DNA of 35,963 nt from Xanthomonas sp. NCPPB 1128 (GCF_001043115.1 NZ_LFME01000042.1:1-35963), one strand, 5' to 3'. Positions 8,022-17,117 are shown, numbered from the stretch's first letter. Numbers and translations are program-made. The notes: generated by a model not told the origin, from the letters alone.

Positions 8022-9251
8022 TCAGAGACTGCGGGTGGCCACGGCCGGCGGCACCGCTGCGGCGCGCCGCGCCGGCGCGAGCACCGCGCACTGGCCGAGC
8101 AGCCACAGCGTCGCCGCGCCGATCGGCAGGTAGGACAGCGGCAGCCGCGGCAATTCGTAGCGGCCCATCAGCCACTGGTTGATCGCGTACGCCAGCAGCA
8201 TGCCCAGCGCGATGCCGGCGCTGGTCAGCAGGAAATTCTCGGCCTGGAAGTAGCGCAGGATCTGCCTGCGCGTGGCGCCGAGCGCGCGGCGGATGCCGAT
8301 CTGCCGGGTGCGCTGCTGGACCCAGAAACTGGCCAGGCCGACGATGCCCAGCGCGGTGACCACCAGCAACGCCACGCACACCGCGCCGAGCAACCACACC
8401 ATGGTGCGGTCGCCCTGGAAGTAGGTGTCGCGGATCTCGCTGTAGGTCTGCTGCTCGAGCACCAGGCGGCTGCTGTCGACCTTCATCAAGGCCGCCGTCG
8501 CCGCGTTCAGCACTTCCTGGCGCCGCGCCGGATCGGTGACCCGCAGCACATACATCCCGTCGGTATAGGGCATGCGCAGCGGAATCAGCAGTGCGTAGGG
8601 CGCCTGCGCCGGGCCGACCACGTCCGGGTTGGGACGGGCCAGGGCGTCGACGATGCCGACCACCTGCGCCGGCACGGTGCCGCGGTAGACGGTCCTGCCC
8701 AGCGCGTTCTGTCCGGGGAACATCGTCTCCGCCGCCGCCCGGTTGAGGATGACCGCGCCGCCGGCGTTGCGCAGACGCGCGTCGTTGCGCAGGGTGTCCA
8801 GGTCCAGGTACTCGTCGGCGTGGAAATCGCGCCCGGCGACCAGGCGCAGGCCCAGGGTGCGCAGCGTGGCGTCCTCGGCCTTGTACTGCGCGGCATTGAG
8901 CGTGGGCCATTCCTGGTCCGGGGTCAGATTCAGGCCGACGTTCCAGGCCGCGTCGCCGAACGGGATCTGGTTGATGACGGTGGCGCTGCGCACGCCGGGC
9001 AGCGCGCGCAGCGCGGACAGGTCTTCGCGGGTGCGTGCCGCCGCGTCGACCTGCCGGCCGATGCCGCCGAGGGCGATCGTCACCAGTTCCGCCTCGGCGA
9101 CGCCGCTGGCGCTGCGCAGGGCCGCGATGCGGTTGCCGATCAGGAACAGCGCGTTGCACACGATCGCGCAGGCCAGGGCGATCTCCAGCACGATCAGCGT
9201 CGCCGCGGTGCGGTGCCGGGACAGCGTCGAGAGCATCGGGCCAAGTGCCAT
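8022..9251 (-). CDS. FtsX/MacB-type ABC permease, class B, unpaired duplicate (P7)
   Basis: This is a 409-aa class B permease (MALGPMLSTLSRHR...; coupling motif QIGIRRALGATRRQIL; C-terminus PPAVATRSL). It directly follows P6, another class B gene, so it breaks the A-B alternation and has no class A gene directly upstream of its own. It looks like a tandem duplicate of P6. The C-terminal membrane part and the stretch just before it are almost identical (8457-8549 matches 9856-9948 base for base), while the first two thirds of the periplasmic domain differ. The start ATG at 9251 gives the family N-terminus; the longer reading frame to 9332 has no family support. A terminator hairpin (9386-9409) lies upstream, so its expression may differ from that of P6. 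Confidence 0.9.
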   Translation of the reverse strand: MALGPMLSTLSRHRTAATLIVLEIALACAIVCNALFLIGNRIAALRSASGVAEAELVTIALGGIGRQVDAAARTREDLSALRALPGVRSATVINQIPFGDAAWNVGLNLTPDQEWPTLNAAQYKAEDATLRTLGLRLVAGRDFHADEYLDLDTLRNDARLRNAGGAVILNRAAAETMFPGQNALGRTVYRGTVPAQVVGIVDALARPNPDVVGPAQAPYALLIPLRMPYTDGMYVLRVTDPARRQEVLNAATAALMKVDSSRLVLEQQTYSEIRDTYFQGDRTMVWLLGAVCVALLVVTALGIVGLASFWVQQRTRQIGIRRALGATRRQILRYFQAENFLLTSAGIALGMLLAYAINQWLMGRYELPRLPLSYLPIGAATLWLLGQCAVLAPARRAAAVPPAVATRSL

Positions 9252-9385
9252 GGCGACGTCGCTCAGGCGCCGCGCCGTGCTGGCGCCGCCTGGCCGGCCG
9301 GGCGCGGCCGCGCCTGCGCATGTGCGTGGCACTGGAGACCGGACGGCGGCAGAGAGTTGTGGTCGCTGGGCATGGCACGCTCGAT
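9252..9385. other. Spacer between the duplicated class B permeases
   Basis: Apart from the terminator at its right end, this is the longest gene-free stretch between permease genes. No sigma-54 consensus and no convincing -35/-10 pair could be found on the minus strand. It may hold an undetected promoter for P7 and the genes after it, or P7 may depend on read-through. Confidence 0.4.
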
Positions 9386-9409
9386 AAAAAAGGCCGGTCG
9401 GAGCCGGCC
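9386..9409 (-). terminator. Rho-independent terminator inside the permease array
   Basis: On the minus strand the sequence is GGCCGG, loop CTCCGA, CCGGCC, then six Ts. This perfect six-pair GC stem with a U-tract begins 11 bases after the P6 stop codon. It should stop or reduce transcription coming from the adaptor side before P7, P8-P11 and the two-component genes. Partial read-through would produce a graded operon. Confidence 0.8.
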
Positions 9410-9420
9410 AAGGGGATGGG

Positions 9421-10647
9421 TCAGGTGCTGCGGGTGGCGACGGCCGGCGGCACGTCGGCGGCGCGCCGCGCCGGCGCGAACACCGCCAACTGGCCGAGCA
9501 GCCACAGCGCCACCGCGCCGATCGGCAGGTAGGACAGCGGCAGTCGCGGCAACTCGTACTTGCCCATCAGCCATTGGTTGATGGCGTAGGCCAGCAGCAT
9601 GCCGAGCACGATGCCGGTGCTGGCCAGCAGGAAGTTCTCGGTCTGGAAGTAGCGCAGGATCTGCCCGCGGGTGGCGCCGAGCGCGCGGCGGATGCCGATC
9701 TGCTTGGTGCGCTGCTGGACCCAGAAGCTGGCCAGGCCGACGATGCCCAGCGCGGTGACCACCAGCAACGCCACGCACACCGCGCCGAGCAGCCACACCA
9801 TCGCGCGGTCGCCCTGGAAGTAGGCGTCGCGGATCTCGCTGTAGGTCTGCTGCTTGAGCACCAGGCGGCTGCTGTCGACCTTCATCAAGGCCGCCGTCGC
9901 CGCGTTCAGCACTTCCTGGCGCCGCGCCGGATCGGTGACCCGCAGCACGTACAGCCCGTCGGGGTACGTCAGGCGCAGCGGCAGCAGCATCGCGTACTCG
10001 ATCTCGGCCAGGCCGCTGGCGGCGGTCGGGCGCGCCAGGGTCTCGACGATGCCGACCACGCGGGCTGCCACCGGCCCGGTGTACACGGTCTTGCCCAGCG
10101 CGTTCTGCCCCGGGAACATCTTTTCCGCGGTGGCCCGGTTGAGGATGATGGCGGTGCCCTTTTCCTTGATGCTGCGGTCCGTCTGTGCCGCATCCATGTC
10201 CATGTACTCGTCGGGCGCGAAATCGCGTCCGGCCACCAACTGCAGGCCCAGGGTCTTCAGCGTGCCCTCTTCGGCCATGTACTGCGCCGCGTTGAGGGTG
10301 GGCCGCTCCTGGTCCGGGGTCAGCGACAGGCTGGTGTTCCAGGAGTAGTGCACGAACGGCACCTGGTTGAGCAGCGTGGCGCTGCGCACGCCGGGCAGCG
10401 CACGCAACGCGGCCAGGTCCTCGCGGGTGCGCGCGGCGGCGTTGACCTGCTGGCCGATGCCGCCCAGCGAGATCGTCACCAGTTCCGACTCGGCGATGCC
10501 GCTGGGCCGGTGCAGGGTCTCGATGCGGTTGCCGATCAGGAACAGCGCGTTGCAGACGATCGCGCAGGCCAGGGCGATCTCCAGCACGATCAGCGCGGCG
10601 GCGGTCTTGTGCCGGCGCAGGGTGGACAGGATGGGGCGGATATCCAT
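9421..10647 (-). CDS. FtsX/MacB-type ABC permease, class B (P6)
   Basis: This is a 408-aa class B permease (MDIRPILSTLRRHK...; coupling motif QIGIRRALGATRGQIL; C-terminus PPAVATRST). It has one N-terminal helix (about 17-38), a periplasmic domain to about residue 285 and three C-terminal helices. It lies 46 bp after P5, its probable class A partner, and is followed by a terminator hairpin. It is a near-duplicate of P7: both share YVLRVTDPARRQEVLN and the following residues, but their periplasmic domains differ strongly at about 45-215 (for example VPFVHYSWNTSLSL here against IPFGDAAWNVGLNL). Confidence 0.91.
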   Translation of the reverse strand: MDIRPILSTLRRHKTAAALIVLEIALACAIVCNALFLIGNRIETLHRPSGIAESELVTISLGGIGQQVNAAARTREDLAALRALPGVRSATLLNQVPFVHYSWNTSLSLTPDQERPTLNAAQYMAEEGTLKTLGLQLVAGRDFAPDEYMDMDAAQTDRSIKEKGTAIILNRATAEKMFPGQNALGKTVYTGPVAARVVGIVETLARPTAASGLAEIEYAMLLPLRLTYPDGLYVLRVTDPARRQEVLNAATAALMKVDSSRLVLKQQTYSEIRDAYFQGDRAMVWLLGAVCVALLVVTALGIVGLASFWVQQRTKQIGIRRALGATRGQILRYFQTENFLLASTGIVLGMLLAYAINQWLMGKYELPRLPLSYLPIGAVALWLLGQLAVFAPARRAADVPPAVATRST

Positions 10648-10693
10648 GGCGATGACCTTGTGAGAATGCGTGGAAGGCGCAGGGCGCGCAGGA

Positions 10694-11989
10694 TCAGGAC
10701 TTGAGCTGCAGGGCGGGCGCCACCTGGATGGCGCGCCACGACGGCAACAGGCCGGCGAGCAGGCTGGCCCCCACCGCCATGGCGAAGGTCAGCGCCAGCA
10801 TGCTCGGGTCCAGGTGCGCCAGCTTGGCGTAGCTGGCCGGCTGCTGGCGGACCGCCCACAGGCCGAGCGTGGCCAAGCCGAGGCCGGCCACGCCGCCGGC
10901 CAGGCCGATGGCGCCGGCTTCCACCAGGCATTGCGCGAAGATCGCGCCGCGCGAGGCGCCCAGTGCGCGGCGCACGCCGATCTCGCCGCTGCGGCGCAGG
11001 AACTTGGCCAGCAGCAGGCCGACGGTGTTGAGCAGGCACACCAGCAGGAAGCCCATCGCCAGCCACAGCTGCAGGCGCACGTCGCCGGGCACCACCTCGT
11101 TGTGGTCCAGCCACTGCATGACGTTGCGCAGGCGCACGTTGTTGGGGCGCTGGAAGCGGCCGGCGGCGCGTTGCTGGGAGGAATAGTTCTCCAGATAGGC
11201 CTTGTAGTCGGCGGCCTGCGCCGGGCTCTCCAGTTCCACCCAGTACTGCACCCAGGTGCAGGGCGCGTTGAGTGCGGTCTGGTCGCCGTTGCTGTCGCCG
11301 AAGCAGTTCATGCTGCCGTTGCGGTCCATCTTCAGGTCCATCGCCACCGAGAACGGCAGATAGGCCTGTTCGTCCGAGCCGTAGGTGTTGGTGACGTCGT
11401 AGAAGCGCGGCTTGACCTCCCAGGTGTCGAGCACGCCGACGATGCGGAAGGTGTTCTGGTCCATGCGCAGTTCGCGGCCGACGCTGTCGGCGCCATCGAA
11501 CAGTTTCTCGTTGAGCTTCCTGCTGATGACGACCACGCGGTCGTGGCGCTCGTCTTCGGTGCCGGTCCAGCCGTGGCCGTACAGGAACGGCGTGTCGAAC
11601 ATCGGGAAGAAGTCCGCCGAGGTGAAGCGCACTTCCGACTTGAACGGTTTCAATCCGCTCTTGGTCGGTTCGATCGCGACGCTGCCGCCGGTCATCAGCG
11701 CCTGGTGCTTGGCGCGCTTCTCGCGCAGCAGGGTCTCGGCATCGAAGCGGGTGTTCTGCGAATCCGGTTCCTCGCCCGGCTGGTAGCCGGACTTGGGCTG
11801 CGCATCCACCTGCACGTAGAACAGGCGGTCGCTCTTCTGCGGAATGGGGTCGCCGGAGAGCACGTAGAACACGGTCAGCGTGGTCATGCTGGCACCGATC
11901 CCCAAGGCGATGGCCAGCACCATCAGCGCGGTGAGGACGGTGTTGCGGCGGAAGCTGCGCAAGGCGAGGCGGACGTAGTAACCGAACAT
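10694..11989 (-). CDS. FtsX/MacB-type ABC permease, class A (P5)
   Basis: This is a 431-aa class A permease (MFGYYVRLALRSFRRN...; coupling motif GEIGVRRALGASRGAIF; C-terminus APALQLKS). The N-terminal helix is at about 20-42, followed by the periplasmic domain (45-305) and three C-terminal helices. The class A cysteine pair is Cys229 (SMNCFGD) and Cys244 (APCTWVQYW). It starts 14 bp after the P4 stop and precedes P6, its likely partner. It is shorter than P1, P3 and P10 because of a more compact periplasmic domain. Confidence 0.91.
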   Translation of the reverse strand: MFGYYVRLALRSFRRNTVLTALMVLAIALGIGASMTTLTVFYVLSGDPIPQKSDRLFYVQVDAQPKSGYQPGEEPDSQNTRFDAETLLREKRAKHQALMTGGSVAIEPTKSGLKPFKSEVRFTSADFFPMFDTPFLYGHGWTGTEDERHDRVVVISRKLNEKLFDGADSVGRELRMDQNTFRIVGVLDTWEVKPRFYDVTNTYGSDEQAYLPFSVAMDLKMDRNGSMNCFGDSNGDQTALNAPCTWVQYWVELESPAQAADYKAYLENYSSQQRAAGRFQRPNNVRLRNVMQWLDHNEVVPGDVRLQLWLAMGFLLVCLLNTVGLLLAKFLRRSGEIGVRRALGASRGAIFAQCLVEAGAIGLAGGVAGLGLATLGLWAVRQQPASYAKLAHLDPSMLALTFAMAVGASLLAGLLPSWRAIQVAPALQLKS

Positions 11990-12003
11990 GGGAGCTCCGT
12001 GGA

Positions 12004-13245
12004 TCAGGCGCTGCGGGTGGCAGTGGCAGGGGGGACGGCGGCGGCGCGCAGGGCCGGGCCGAGCACGGCGAACTGGCCGAGCAGCCACACCGCGACGATG
12101 CCGGTCAGGACGGTGGGCGAGGACAGGCGCTCCAGTTCGAAACGCTGCATCAGCCACTGGTTCATGACGTAGGCGAGCACCGCGCCGAGCAGCGCGCCGG
12201 CGCCGACGATGAGCAGATTCTCGGCCTGGAAGTAGCGCAGGATGTCGCCGCGGGTGGCGCCGAGCGCGCGGCGGATGCCGATCTGCCGGGTGCGCTGCTG
12301 CACCCAGAAGCTGGCCAGCCCGCCGATGCCCAGCGCGGTCACGGTGAGCAGGATCAGGATGATCGCCAGCAGCATCCGCGCCACCGCGCTGTCGCTCTTG
12401 AAGTAATCGCTCCGCAGTTCCTGCATGGTGGCCACGCGCTGCTGCACGTAGGTCGGGTTGGCGCGCTGCATCGCCGCGGCCGCGCGCGGCAGCGCCTGCG
12501 CCAGTTGCCCCGGCTTGCTGCGGATCACGTAACCGCCGCCCCAGCCTTCGCTGCCGATGCGGATCTCGGCCAGCAGGGCATCGGCATCGTCGTCGTGACC
12601 GGTGATCTCGCCGCGTACCGGCGCCATCACCCCGACAATGTCCAGGCGCACCGGCTGGTTGAAAGTGCTGGTGTAGAGCGTGCGCCCCAGCGGCGAAGCG
12701 CCGGGAAACAGTTTGGCGGCCAGCGAGGGCGTGATCAGCGCCGGCAGGCGCCGCTCGATCTCCGGGGGCGCACCGAACAGGTCCGAGGCACCGGTCAGCT
12801 CCGCGTCGCGCAGGTCGCGGCCGGCGACGATGCGGATGCCCAAGGTGCGGTTCAGGCCCTGGCTGCCGAGGAACAGGCGGGCACGGGCAACCGGTTGCGT
12901 GGCCTGCGGCTGCAGGAACAGTTGCGCCTGCGTCGGGCCCCACAGCGGCGGCGTGCCGAAGGCCGCCGCTTCCACGCCGGGCACCGCCTGCAGGATGTCC
13001 AGGCTGTGGCCGACGCTGCTGACACTGCCTGGTTCGCCGATCACGCTGATGCTCTGGATCAGGCCGATGTCCTGTTCCATCACCCCGGTCGGGGTCTGCA
13101 CGCGCTGGTAGGTGCGGGCGATGATGAACACCAGGTTGCACAGCACCGCCAGGGTCAGGGCGATCTGCAGCGCCATCAGCACCACCGCGGCGCGATGGCT
13201 GCCCAGCGCGGACAGGATGGGGCGCACGGGAGGCAGCGCGGTCAT
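12004..13245 (-). CDS. FtsX/MacB-type ABC permease, class B (P4)
   Basis: This 413-aa class B permease is the most divergent of its class. It starts MTALPPVRPILSALGSHR and ends VPPATATRSA; its first helix (ALTLAVLCNLVFIIART) lacks the usual FLIGNR end. The periplasmic domain has no cysteines. The coupling segment QIGIRRALGATRGDIL and the three C-terminal helices are well conserved. The start ATG overlaps the P3 stop (ATGA, 13242-13245), so P3 and P4 are probably translated together. The upstream extension of this reading frame to 13863 is antisense-like arginine-rich sequence and is not part of the gene. Confidence 0.9.
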   Translation of the reverse strand: MTALPPVRPILSALGSHRAAVVLMALQIALTLAVLCNLVFIIARTYQRVQTPTGVMEQDIGLIQSISVIGEPGSVSSVGHSLDILQAVPGVEAAAFGTPPLWGPTQAQLFLQPQATQPVARARLFLGSQGLNRTLGIRIVAGRDLRDAELTGASDLFGAPPEIERRLPALITPSLAAKLFPGASPLGRTLYTSTFNQPVRLDIVGVMAPVRGEITGHDDDADALLAEIRIGSEGWGGGYVIRSKPGQLAQALPRAAAAMQRANPTYVQQRVATMQELRSDYFKSDSAVARMLLAIILILLTVTALGIGGLASFWVQQRTRQIGIRRALGATRGDILRYFQAENLLIVGAGALLGAVLAYVMNQWLMQRFELERLSSPTVLTGIVAVWLLGQFAVLGPALRAAAVPPATATRSA

Positions 13246-14552
13246 AGCGATTTCACCTGCAGGGCGGGGGCGATGCGCGAGGCGCGCCAGGCCGGCCACA
13301 GGCCGGCGGCCAGTGCCGAGAGCGTGGCCACGGCCAGGGCGATGCCCAGGATCGCGGGATCGGCATGCGCCTGTTGCGCGTAGGCCACCGGTTGCTGGCG
13401 CACCAGCCACAGGCCGATCCAGGTCAGCGGGATGCCGAGCAGGCCGCCCAGGCAGCCGATCAGCGCCGATTCGGCCAGGCATTGCGCGAACACCGCGCGG
13501 CGGCTGGCACCAAGCGCGCGGCGCACGCCGATCTCGCCGGCCTTGCGCATGAACTTGGCGACCAGCAGACCGACCGCATTGAGCAGGCACACCAGCAGCA
13601 CGCCGAAGGCGATCCAGGTCTGCATGCGCACCGTGGCCGGCACCACCCGCTTGTAGTCCAGCCAGTCGACCAGGCTGCGCAGGCGAGTGTTGGGGGCGCG
13701 TTCGAAGCGGCCGAGCTGGCGCTGCTGCGCGCTGTAGGCGTCCAGCGCCGCGCGGTAACGACGCACCTGTTCCGGCGTGTCCAGCCGCACCCAGTACTGC
13801 ACCCAGGTGCATTGCGCGGCCTTGGGGTCGTGCAGGCCGGCTTCGCCATCCTTGCCCCAGCACTGCATCGGCCCGTAGCCGTAGTCCTGCGGCAGGTCCA
13901 GCCAGGTCTCGAACGGGATGTACAACGCTTCCGGCGGCGTGTACGCGCCGGAGTTGAGATCGTAGAAGCGCGGCTGCGCATCCCAGGCGTCGATCACCCC
14001 GATCACGCGGAACGGGCGGGTGGCGATGGTCAGGGTCTTGCCGACGCTGTCCGCGCCGCCGAACAGCGCGTCGTTGAGTTGGCGGCTCAGCACCACCACC
14101 GGCGCGCGCTGGCTGTCGTCGCGCTGGCTCCAGCCGCTGCCGTAGAGGAAGCGCATGCCGAACATGCCGAACAGGTCGGCGGTGGCGGCGCGGGTGGTGA
14201 GCATGCGCAGGGGGCTGTTGGGCACGGTCTGGCGCACCGGCAACCAGTTCGCGCTGGTCATGGTCTGCGCTGGCGCCGCCTTTGCCCGATACAGCGCGGT
14301 CGCGTCCTGCCAGGTCAGCTCGTCCGGCGGCTCGGCGTCGGCGCTGGGCAGGTTGCGCGGACGCGGATCCAGCTGCGGATGGAACAGCGTGGCGCTATGT
14401 CCGGGCAGCGGATCGCCGGACAGCGTGTGCAGCACCGTCAACATGGTCATCGACGCGCCGATGCCCAGCGCCACGGCCAGCACCATCAGCGCGGTGAGGA
14501 TGCGGTTGCGGCCGAAGCTGCGCAGCGCCAGGCGGAAGTAGTAAGCGAACAT
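13242..14552 (-). CDS. FtsX/MacB-type ABC permease, class A (P3)
   Basis: This is a 436-aa class A permease (MFAYYFRLALRSFGRN...; coupling motif GEIGVRRALGASRRAVF; C-terminus APALQVKSL). It has one N-terminal helix, a periplasmic domain carrying the cysteine pair (PMQCWGKDG and AAQCTWVQYW) and three C-terminal helices. It starts 12 bp after P2 and overlaps P4 by four bases, the tightest type of spacing in the array, so a P3-P4 heterodimer served by the shared ATPase is likely. Confidence 0.91.
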   Translation of the reverse strand: MFAYYFRLALRSFGRNRILTALMVLAVALGIGASMTMLTVLHTLSGDPLPGHSATLFHPQLDPRPRNLPSADAEPPDELTWQDATALYRAKAAPAQTMTSANWLPVRQTVPNSPLRMLTTRAATADLFGMFGMRFLYGSGWSQRDDSQRAPVVVLSRQLNDALFGGADSVGKTLTIATRPFRVIGVIDAWDAQPRFYDLNSGAYTPPEALYIPFETWLDLPQDYGYGPMQCWGKDGEAGLHDPKAAQCTWVQYWVRLDTPEQVRRYRAALDAYSAQQRQLGRFERAPNTRLRSLVDWLDYKRVVPATVRMQTWIAFGVLLVCLLNAVGLLVAKFMRKAGEIGVRRALGASRRAVFAQCLAESALIGCLGGLLGIPLTWIGLWLVRQQPVAYAQQAHADPAILGIALAVATLSALAAGLWPAWRASRIAPALQVKSL

Positions 14553-14564
14553 GCGGGTTCCGGG

Positions 14565-15779
14565 TCAGGCGCTGCGGGTGGCGATGGCGGGAGCGACGGC
14601 GGCGGCGCGCAGGGCCGGACCGAGCACGGCGAGCTGGCCCAGCGCGCACAGCAGCAGCGCGCCGACCGGCAGGTAGCTGGCCGGCAGCCGTTCCAGTTCG
14701 AACACCTGCATCAGCAGCACGTTGCCGCCGTAGGCCAGCAACATGCCCAGCGCCACGCCGGCGCCGACCAGCAGCAGGTTCTCGGTCTGGAAATAACGCA
14801 GGATGTCGCGGCGGGTGGCGCCGAGCGCGCGGCGGATGCCGATCTGCTTGGTGCGCTGCTGTACCCAGAAACTTGCCAGGCCGACGATGCCCAGCGCGGT
14901 CACCAGCAGCATCGCGACGATGATCGCGACCAGCAGCCCGGTCATCGCGCGGTCGCTCTGGAAATACGTCTGGCGCAGTTCGTCCAGGGGCTTGCTGTTG
15001 GCGTTGTCCAGCACCGCCTCGGGCACCGCCCGTGCCACCGCGGCGCGCGCCTGCGCCAACACCCGCGGCAGGTCGCGCGGATCGGCGCGCAGCACATAGG
15101 TGCCGGACTGCGCAGCCTCGCGTACCGGAATCACCACCGACCAGTCGCTGCCGATCGTGCCGTCCTCGCTGCGGCCAGGATCGGGGCGCGCCAGGTGCTC
15201 CAGCGTGCCGATCACGCGGAAGTGACCGCCGGACCAGAATTCCTTGCCCAGCGGATCCTGGCCCGGCCACAGGTGCGCGGCCAGTGCCCGCGTGATCCAC
15301 ACGCCTGCCGCGGTCGGGATGCCGTTGTCCAGCGGCTGGTAGTCCGCGTCGCCGAACGTGCGGCCGCTGTCCGGTTTCAGCGCCAGTGCCGCGACCGCGC
15401 CCGGGCTGACCATGTAGAAGTGCGGTACGCCGCCGACCTGGGTGCAGTCCTGGTCCAGGCACAGCCCGTTGTTGAACACCGGCGGCGCGAACGGAACGGT
15501 GTTGATGGCGCCGGCCGCACGCACGCCGGGCGTGCGGCGCACCGCATCCAGCGCGCGGGCGTTGACGTCGGTTGCATTGCAGCCATCGCAGCCGGACAGC
15601 GACACCAGCCCCAGCGCGGCCTCGTCGATGCCGCTGCGCAGGTGCACCAGTTCCAGGCGGTTGCCGATCAGGAAGAAGGCGTTGCACAGCACCGCGCAGG
15701 CCAGCGCCACTTCCAGCGTGATCAGCGCGGCGGCAATGCGATGGCGCGACAGCGCGCTCAGGATGGGAGTGATCTGCAT
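14565..15779 (-). CDS. FtsX/MacB-type ABC permease, class B, cysteine-rich (P2)
   Basis: This is a 404-aa class B permease (MQITPILSALSRHR...; coupling motif QIGIRRALGATRRDIL; C-terminus VAPAIATRSA). Besides the usual topology, its periplasmic domain has four cysteines: a CxxC at 64-67 (SGCDGCNATD) and Cys107/Cys112 (GLCLDQDC). None of the other class B proteins has this set. They could form disulfides or bind a metal; nothing in the sequence decides. It follows P1 by 15 bp and is the likely partner of P1. Confidence 0.9.
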   Translation of the reverse strand: MQITPILSALSRHRIAAALITLEVALACAVLCNAFFLIGNRLELVHLRSGIDEAALGLVSLSGCDGCNATDVNARALDAVRRTPGVRAAGAINTVPFAPPVFNNGLCLDQDCTQVGGVPHFYMVSPGAVAALALKPDSGRTFGDADYQPLDNGIPTAAGVWITRALAAHLWPGQDPLGKEFWSGGHFRVIGTLEHLARPDPGRSEDGTIGSDWSVVIPVREAAQSGTYVLRADPRDLPRVLAQARAAVARAVPEAVLDNANSKPLDELRQTYFQSDRAMTGLLVAIIVAMLLVTALGIVGLASFWVQQRTKQIGIRRALGATRRDILRYFQTENLLLVGAGVALGMLLAYGGNVLLMQVFELERLPASYLPVGALLLCALGQLAVLGPALRAAAVAPAIATRSA

Positions 15780-15794
15780 CGTCGCGTGCCCCGG

Positions 15795-17117
15795 TTACAG
15801 ACTCTTGAGTTGCATGGCCGGCGCGATACCGCTGGCGCGCAGGGCGGGGAACAGGCCGGCAGCGAGGCTGCAGGCGATCGCCAGGGCGAAGGTGCCGGCG
15901 AACGTCGTCGGATCCAGATGCGCCAGGTCGGCGTAGGCGGTGGGCTGCTGGCGCACGCTCCACAACCCCAGCAGGGTCAGCAGCCAGCCGCCGGCGCCGC
16001 CGATCAGGCCGATCACGCCAGCCTCGGTCAGGCACTGCGCGAAGATCGCGCGGCGCGAGGCGCCGAGCGCGCGGCGCACGCCGATCTCGCCGCCGCGGCG
16101 CAGGAACTTGGCCAGCAGCAGGCCGATGCTGTTGAACAGGCACAGGCCCAGGAACGCCAGCGCCAGCCAGCTCTGCAGGCGCACGTCGCCCGGTACCACG
16201 CGGTTGTGGTCCAGCCATTGCGGCAACGACAGCAGGCGCGCGGTGTCGGCGCGGCCGATGCGCCCGGCGGCGTGCTGCTGCGCGGCGTAGTCGGCGAGCA
16301 GCCGGCGGTAGTCGGCGACCTTCGTCGGCGTGTCCAGCTGCACCCACAACTGCAGCCACACGCACGGGGCGCTGCGCAGGTCCAGGTTGGCCTCGGGCTT
16401 GCTGAAGCAGGTCCACGGCTGGATATGGCCGTCGTTGACCTCCAGGCTGCTGGACAGCGGCATGAACACGTCCTGCGGCCGTCCATAGAAACTGGCGGTA
16501 TCGCCATGGGCGAAGCTGCCGCCGGCCAGTGTGTAGAACAGCGGCGACGGCCGCCACGGCGCCAGCACGCCGACGATGCGTACCGCGGTGCCGCGCACCA
16601 GCAGGCTGCGGCCGACGCTGTTGCGGCCGCCGAACAGCTTGGCGTTGAGATCGGCCGAGATCACCGCCACCCGTGCCCGGTCCTGGTCGTCGCGCGCGCG
16701 CCAGCCGCTGCCGTAGGCGAACGGCACCTGGAACATCGGGAAGAAGTCGGCCTGGGTCATCAGCAACTGGGTCATGAAGGGCGGGGTGGCGCTGTCCGCC
16801 GCATGCACCTTGATTTCGCTCTCGGCGACCATGGCCTGGCGATCGGCGCGCCCGCTCTTCCACAGGTCCATGGCCGAGGGGTAGTCGAGCTTGTCGTACG
16901 GCTTCTGGTTGGCGCCGTTGCTGGGGCGCGGATCGAGCTGCGCGAAGAAGATCTGCTGGCTGCGTCCGGGCAAGGGATCGCCGGACAGCAGCCGCATCAC
17001 CGTCAGCGTGGTCATCGCCGCGCCGATGCCCACGGCGATGGACAGCACCATCAGCGCGGTGAGCACCGGGCTGCGGCGCAGGCTGCGCCACGCTTGCTGG
17101 AAGTAGTAGCCGAGCAT
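15795..17117 (-). CDS. FtsX/MacB-type ABC permease, class A (P1)
   Basis: This is a 440-aa class A permease and the first permease of the array. Its N-terminus is MLGYYFQQAWRSLRRS, the coupling segment GEIGVRRALGASRRAIF and the C-terminus APAMQLKSL. The N-terminal helix is at about 20-42, the periplasmic domain at about 45-310, and three helices follow. The class A cysteine pair is Cys237 (PWTCFSK) and Cys252 (APCVWLQLW). A GGAG ribosome-binding site lies just upstream of the ATG. It starts 28 bp after the ATPase stop, placing ATPase, P1 and P2 together as the basic transporter. Confidence 0.92.
   Translation of the reverse strand: MLGYYFQQAWRSLRRSPVLTALMVLSIAVGIGAAMTTLTVMRLLSGDPLPGRSQQIFFAQLDPRPSNGANQKPYDKLDYPSAMDLWKSGRADRQAMVAESEIKVHAADSATPPFMTQLLMTQADFFPMFQVPFAYGSGWRARDDQDRARVAVISADLNAKLFGGRNSVGRSLLVRGTAVRIVGVLAPWRPSPLFYTLAGGSFAHGDTASFYGRPQDVFMPLSSSLEVNDGHIQPWTCFSKPEANLDLRSAPCVWLQLWVQLDTPTKVADYRRLLADYAAQQHAAGRIGRADTARLLSLPQWLDHNRVVPGDVRLQSWLALAFLGLCLFNSIGLLLAKFLRRGGEIGVRRALGASRRAIFAQCLTEAGVIGLIGGAGGWLLTLLGLWSVRQQPTAYADLAHLDPTTFAGTFALAIACSLAAGLFPALRASGIAPAMQLKSL

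Noticed and set aside
9252-9332. Longer start for permease P7
   Set aside because: The added residues do not match any paralogue; ATG 9251 gives the class B N-terminus.
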